Shown here: piece after piece, positions 5,204 through 6,568 of the stretch | Position numbering within the stretch: position 1 is the first letter of the stretch | How the letters are laid out: each line of letters begins with the position of its first letter | NCBI GenBank assembly: GCA_045562575.1 | Contig: JBJKVQ010000025.1 | Location: forward strand, 1 to 6,568 | From: UBA6952 sp045562575 | GTDB taxonomy: Bacteria > Chloroflexota > Dehalococcoidia > Lucifugimonadales > UBA6952 | Length of the DNA stretch: 6,568 bases | Direction of reading: 5' to 3' | The notes under the pieces: model-generated | Told to the model about the DNA's origin: nothing | Databases searched by the model: none | What the model saw: only the letters and a program-made list of their open reading frames with translations | Position numbers and translations under genes: made by a program

Positions 5204-6025
5204 ATGAGTGTAGCGTCAATAAATGGAGTAGATATATATTACGAAACATATGGTGAAGGTTTCCCAATTATTTTTTCACATGAATTTGCTGGTGATTCCC
5301 AGAGCTGGATGCCACAGGTAAATTATTTTTCTAGAAAATATAAGGTAATTACATATAATGACCGAGGATATCCTCCATCATCAGTGCCTGAAGGGGATGA
5401 TAACTATTCACAAGAAAAATCCCTAGAAGACTTGCACGGATTATTAAACTACTTAGATATAAAAGAAGCATATATCGCCGGCCTTTCAATGGGTGGAGGT
5501 TTAGCAGTAAGTTTTGGCATTAAATACCCGCAAATTGCCAAAGCACTTATTATTGCAGGAGCTGGCAGCGGATCGGATAATTCAGATAATTGGAAAGAGT
5601 CGGTTAACAATCAGGCATCTTTAATGGAAAAAGATTTTACTTCTTGGGCAGATTCATATGCAAATGGTCCACAACGATTACAATATAAATCTAAAGACCC
5701 AAAGGGATGGAATATATTTAGAGATGCACTTGTTAACCATTCTCCACTTGGCTCTGCTAATACTTTTAAAAACGTACAAGGTAAACGAAAGACTATATAT
5801 GAATTAGAAAAGGAAATAGAAAAAATTGATATACCTTCTCTGATAATAGTTGGTGATGAAGATGAACCCTGTATAAACCCTGGAATATTTTTAAAAAATA
5901 AAATGAAGAATGCTGGTCTTGTTTTTGTACCTAAAACTGGGCACACAGTAAATTTAGAAGAACCTTCGTTATTCAATCAGTTGATTGATGAATTTTTATC
6001 TAAAGTTGAAAATAATACATGGTAG
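5204..6025 (+). CDS. Alpha/beta-fold hydrolase
   Basis: Cytoplasmic serine hydrolase of 273 residues, normal for the family. The nucleophile is Ser95 in GLSMGG (93-98). The acid is most likely Asp220 in VGDEDEP. The base is His247 in TGHTVNLEEP. The oxyanion region is SHEFAG (25-30), where the common HGxxG has Glu in place of the first Gly. YNDRGYPPSS (51-60) is the usual D-x-R-G-x-x-x-S region after strand 4 in a variant seen in one subgroup of these enzymes. The substrate is unknown; esterase, lactonase or C-C hydrolase activity are all possible. Start 5204 has AGAGGAG (5191-5197) 6 nt upstream. It is 33 bp after the ADP-ribosyltransferase-like gene and probably shares its transcript. Its stop lies 3 bp from that of the convergent endonuclease gene. 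Confidence 0.9.
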   Translation: MSVASINGVDIYYETYGEGFPIIFSHEFAGDSQSWMPQVNYFSRKYKVITYNDRGYPPSSVPEGDDNYSQEKSLEDLHGLLNYLDIKEAYIAGLSMGGGLAVSFGIKYPQIAKALIIAGAGSGSDNSDNWKESVNNQASLMEKDFTSWADSYANGPQRLQYKSKDPKGWNIFRDALVNHSPLGSANTFKNVQGKRKTIYELEKEIEKIDIPSLIIVGDEDEPCINPGIFLKNKMKNAGLVFVPKTGHTVNLEEPSLFNQLIDEFLSKVENNTW

Positions 6026-6028
6026 AAT

Positions 6029-6415
6029 TTAATTCGTTTTAATTTCAATAAATTCCACTTTTCCATTTTCAACTAACTGTTGAATAGCTTTTTGTTTATT
6101 AGACATCCTACTATTACCAGATTTGAATTCTACTAAGAGTATTTTATTGTCTTCAAATTGAATTCCATCTATTGGATCTCCTAAAAATCTAAAATTTCTA
6201 TGATCCCAAGGGTAATTTTCTGAAATGGGAATCCATTGTTCTAGTGTTAATCCTTGTTTTACTGCATTACTTCGTAAATTGCTATCTAGATTGGTAATTT
6301 TTGATTTAAGTTTATTATACTGATTTATAGTAATAATGAAGATCAATGTAATAAGTACACTATATATTATGAGAACATTTGAGTTTATGAATTCCCATAA
6401 GTTTGTACTTTCCAT
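6029..6415 (-). CDS. Membrane-anchored endonuclease related to archaeal Holliday junction resolvase (PD-(D/E)XK fold)
   Basis: A 128-residue protein with an N-terminal membrane helix (about 12-30, VLIIYSVLITLIFIITI) and a short coiled-coil-like stretch (33-50), then a compact nuclease domain. The domain begins WIPISENYPWDHRNFRFLG and has the catalytic signature PIDG (81-84) with Asp83, then VEFKSG (95-100) with Glu96 and Lys98, that is PxD-x12-ExK. The region around Ser105 to Gln113 (SNKQKAIQQL) and the closing GKVEFIEIK match the layout of PF10107, as I remember it. The likely activity is metal-dependent DNA cleavage near the membrane, substrate unknown. Start 6415 has GGAG (complement of 6423-6426) 7 nt upstream. 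It is divergent from the gene at 6494. Confidence 0.8.
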   Translation of the reverse strand: MESTNLWEFINSNVLIIYSVLITLIFIITINQYNKLKSKITNLDSNLRSNAVKQGLTLEQWIPISENYPWDHRNFRFLGDPIDGIQFEDNKILLVEFKSGNSRMSNKQKAIQQLVENGKVEFIEIKTN

Positions 6416-6450
6416 ATCATAGCTCCAGTTTATATTTAATATTTTATGTA

Positions 6451-6466
6451 TATAATATAGTATATT
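6451..6466. promoter_or_regulatory. Divergent promoter region with AT palindrome
   Basis: AATATA (6454-6459), G, TATATT (6461-6466) is a perfect 13-bp palindrome. It lies between the endonuclease gene and the gene at 6494, and -10-like hexamers overlap it on both strands: plus TATAAT at 6451-6456, minus TATACT at 6464-6459. No strong -35 is seen for either. Placement roughly 40 nt from each ATG fits short leaders. Confidence 0.35.
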
Positions 6467-6493
6467 TTAGAATTTTTTTTACAGGAAATTATA

Positions 6494-6568
6494 ATGTCTC
6501 AAGAATTAGGTAAAATAGAAAAACCAAATATAGAAGATTATAAAAATAAAAGAAAATTATTTTTAGTT
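6494..6568 (+). CDS. Hypothetical protein, N-terminal 25 residues (partial, runs off the right edge)
   Basis: The frame starting at ATG 6494 stays open to the window end, with AGGA (6483-6486) 7 nt upstream. The visible start is MSQELGKIEKPNIEDYKNKR, followed by KLFLV. It is charged and then turns hydrophobic, with no signal peptide in view. The start resembles conserved hypothetical proteins of Chloroflexota that open with a similar KxEKP...RKLxFV stretch, but this is from memory and no function follows from it. Confidence 0.6.
   Translation, partial: MSQELGKIEKPNIEDYKNKRKLFLV

Noticed and set aside
5611..5976. Minus-strand open frame of 121 codons
   Set aside because: It is antisense to the C-terminal half of the alpha/beta hydrolase, whose acid and His motifs fall in the same bases.

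Overview
This is an AT-rich (about one third G+C by eye) bacterial chromosomal segment with short intergenic gaps, Shine-Dalgarno-type start sites and one tRNA gene. No phage, transposase, integrase or CRISPR sequence is visible. The leucyl-tRNA synthetase fragment (YPYPSGDTHIGHW start, two CxxC pairs), the free-living enzyme repertoire and the opening residues of the last gene look most like an AT-rich marine Chloroflexota (SAR202/Dehalococcoidia-like) genome. That placement rests on remembered family resemblance and is only moderately sure.

Layout. (1) Bases 1-747, minus: N-terminal 249 residues of leucyl-tRNA synthetase (leuS), cut by the window edge. (2) Bases 748-900: divergent promoter region, with a good sigma70-type promoter for leuS and a TATAAT plus a 17-bp palindrome for the rightward genes. 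(3) Bases 901-2413, plus: a two-gene operon of an HpcH/HpaI-family aldolase and a HAD hydrolase of the haloacid-dehalogenase type II group. (4) Bases 2420-3794, minus: a second two-gene operon, read leftward, of a TauE/SafE (TSUP) anion permease followed by a PmtA-like phospholipid N-methyltransferase. It meets the HAD gene tail to tail with 6 bp between stops. (5) Bases 3795-4025: divergent control region with an inverted repeat that carries a TATAAT on each strand, then a leader with several potential hairpins. (6) Bases 4026-4298, plus: a strongly initiated 90-residue protein of unknown function. (7) Bases 4343-4418, plus: tRNA-Ala(GGC) with encoded CCA. (8) Bases 4431-6025, plus: a short unexplained reading frame that ends in a TAATG overlap with a 213-residue protein whose C-terminal third looks like an ADP-ribosyltransferase fold, then an alpha/beta hydrolase. 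(9) Bases 6029-6415, minus: a small membrane-anchored PD-(D/E)XK endonuclease of the Holliday-junction-resolvase-related family. It faces the hydrolase with 3 bp between stops and is divergent from (10) a partial gene starting at 6494.

How the genes relate. The aldolase/HAD pair is plausibly catabolic (cleavage or processing of a 2-oxo or halogenated/phosphorylated acid), but no substrate can be read from sequence. The permease/methyltransferase pair are both membrane-linked (anion export; phospholipid headgroup methylation). The most unusual item is the predicted ADP-ribosyltransferase-like protein just downstream of the tRNA gene. It has no recognisable partner, no ribosome-binding site of its own and a possible truncated or coupled upstream frame. 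I found no convincing complete novel multi-gene system.
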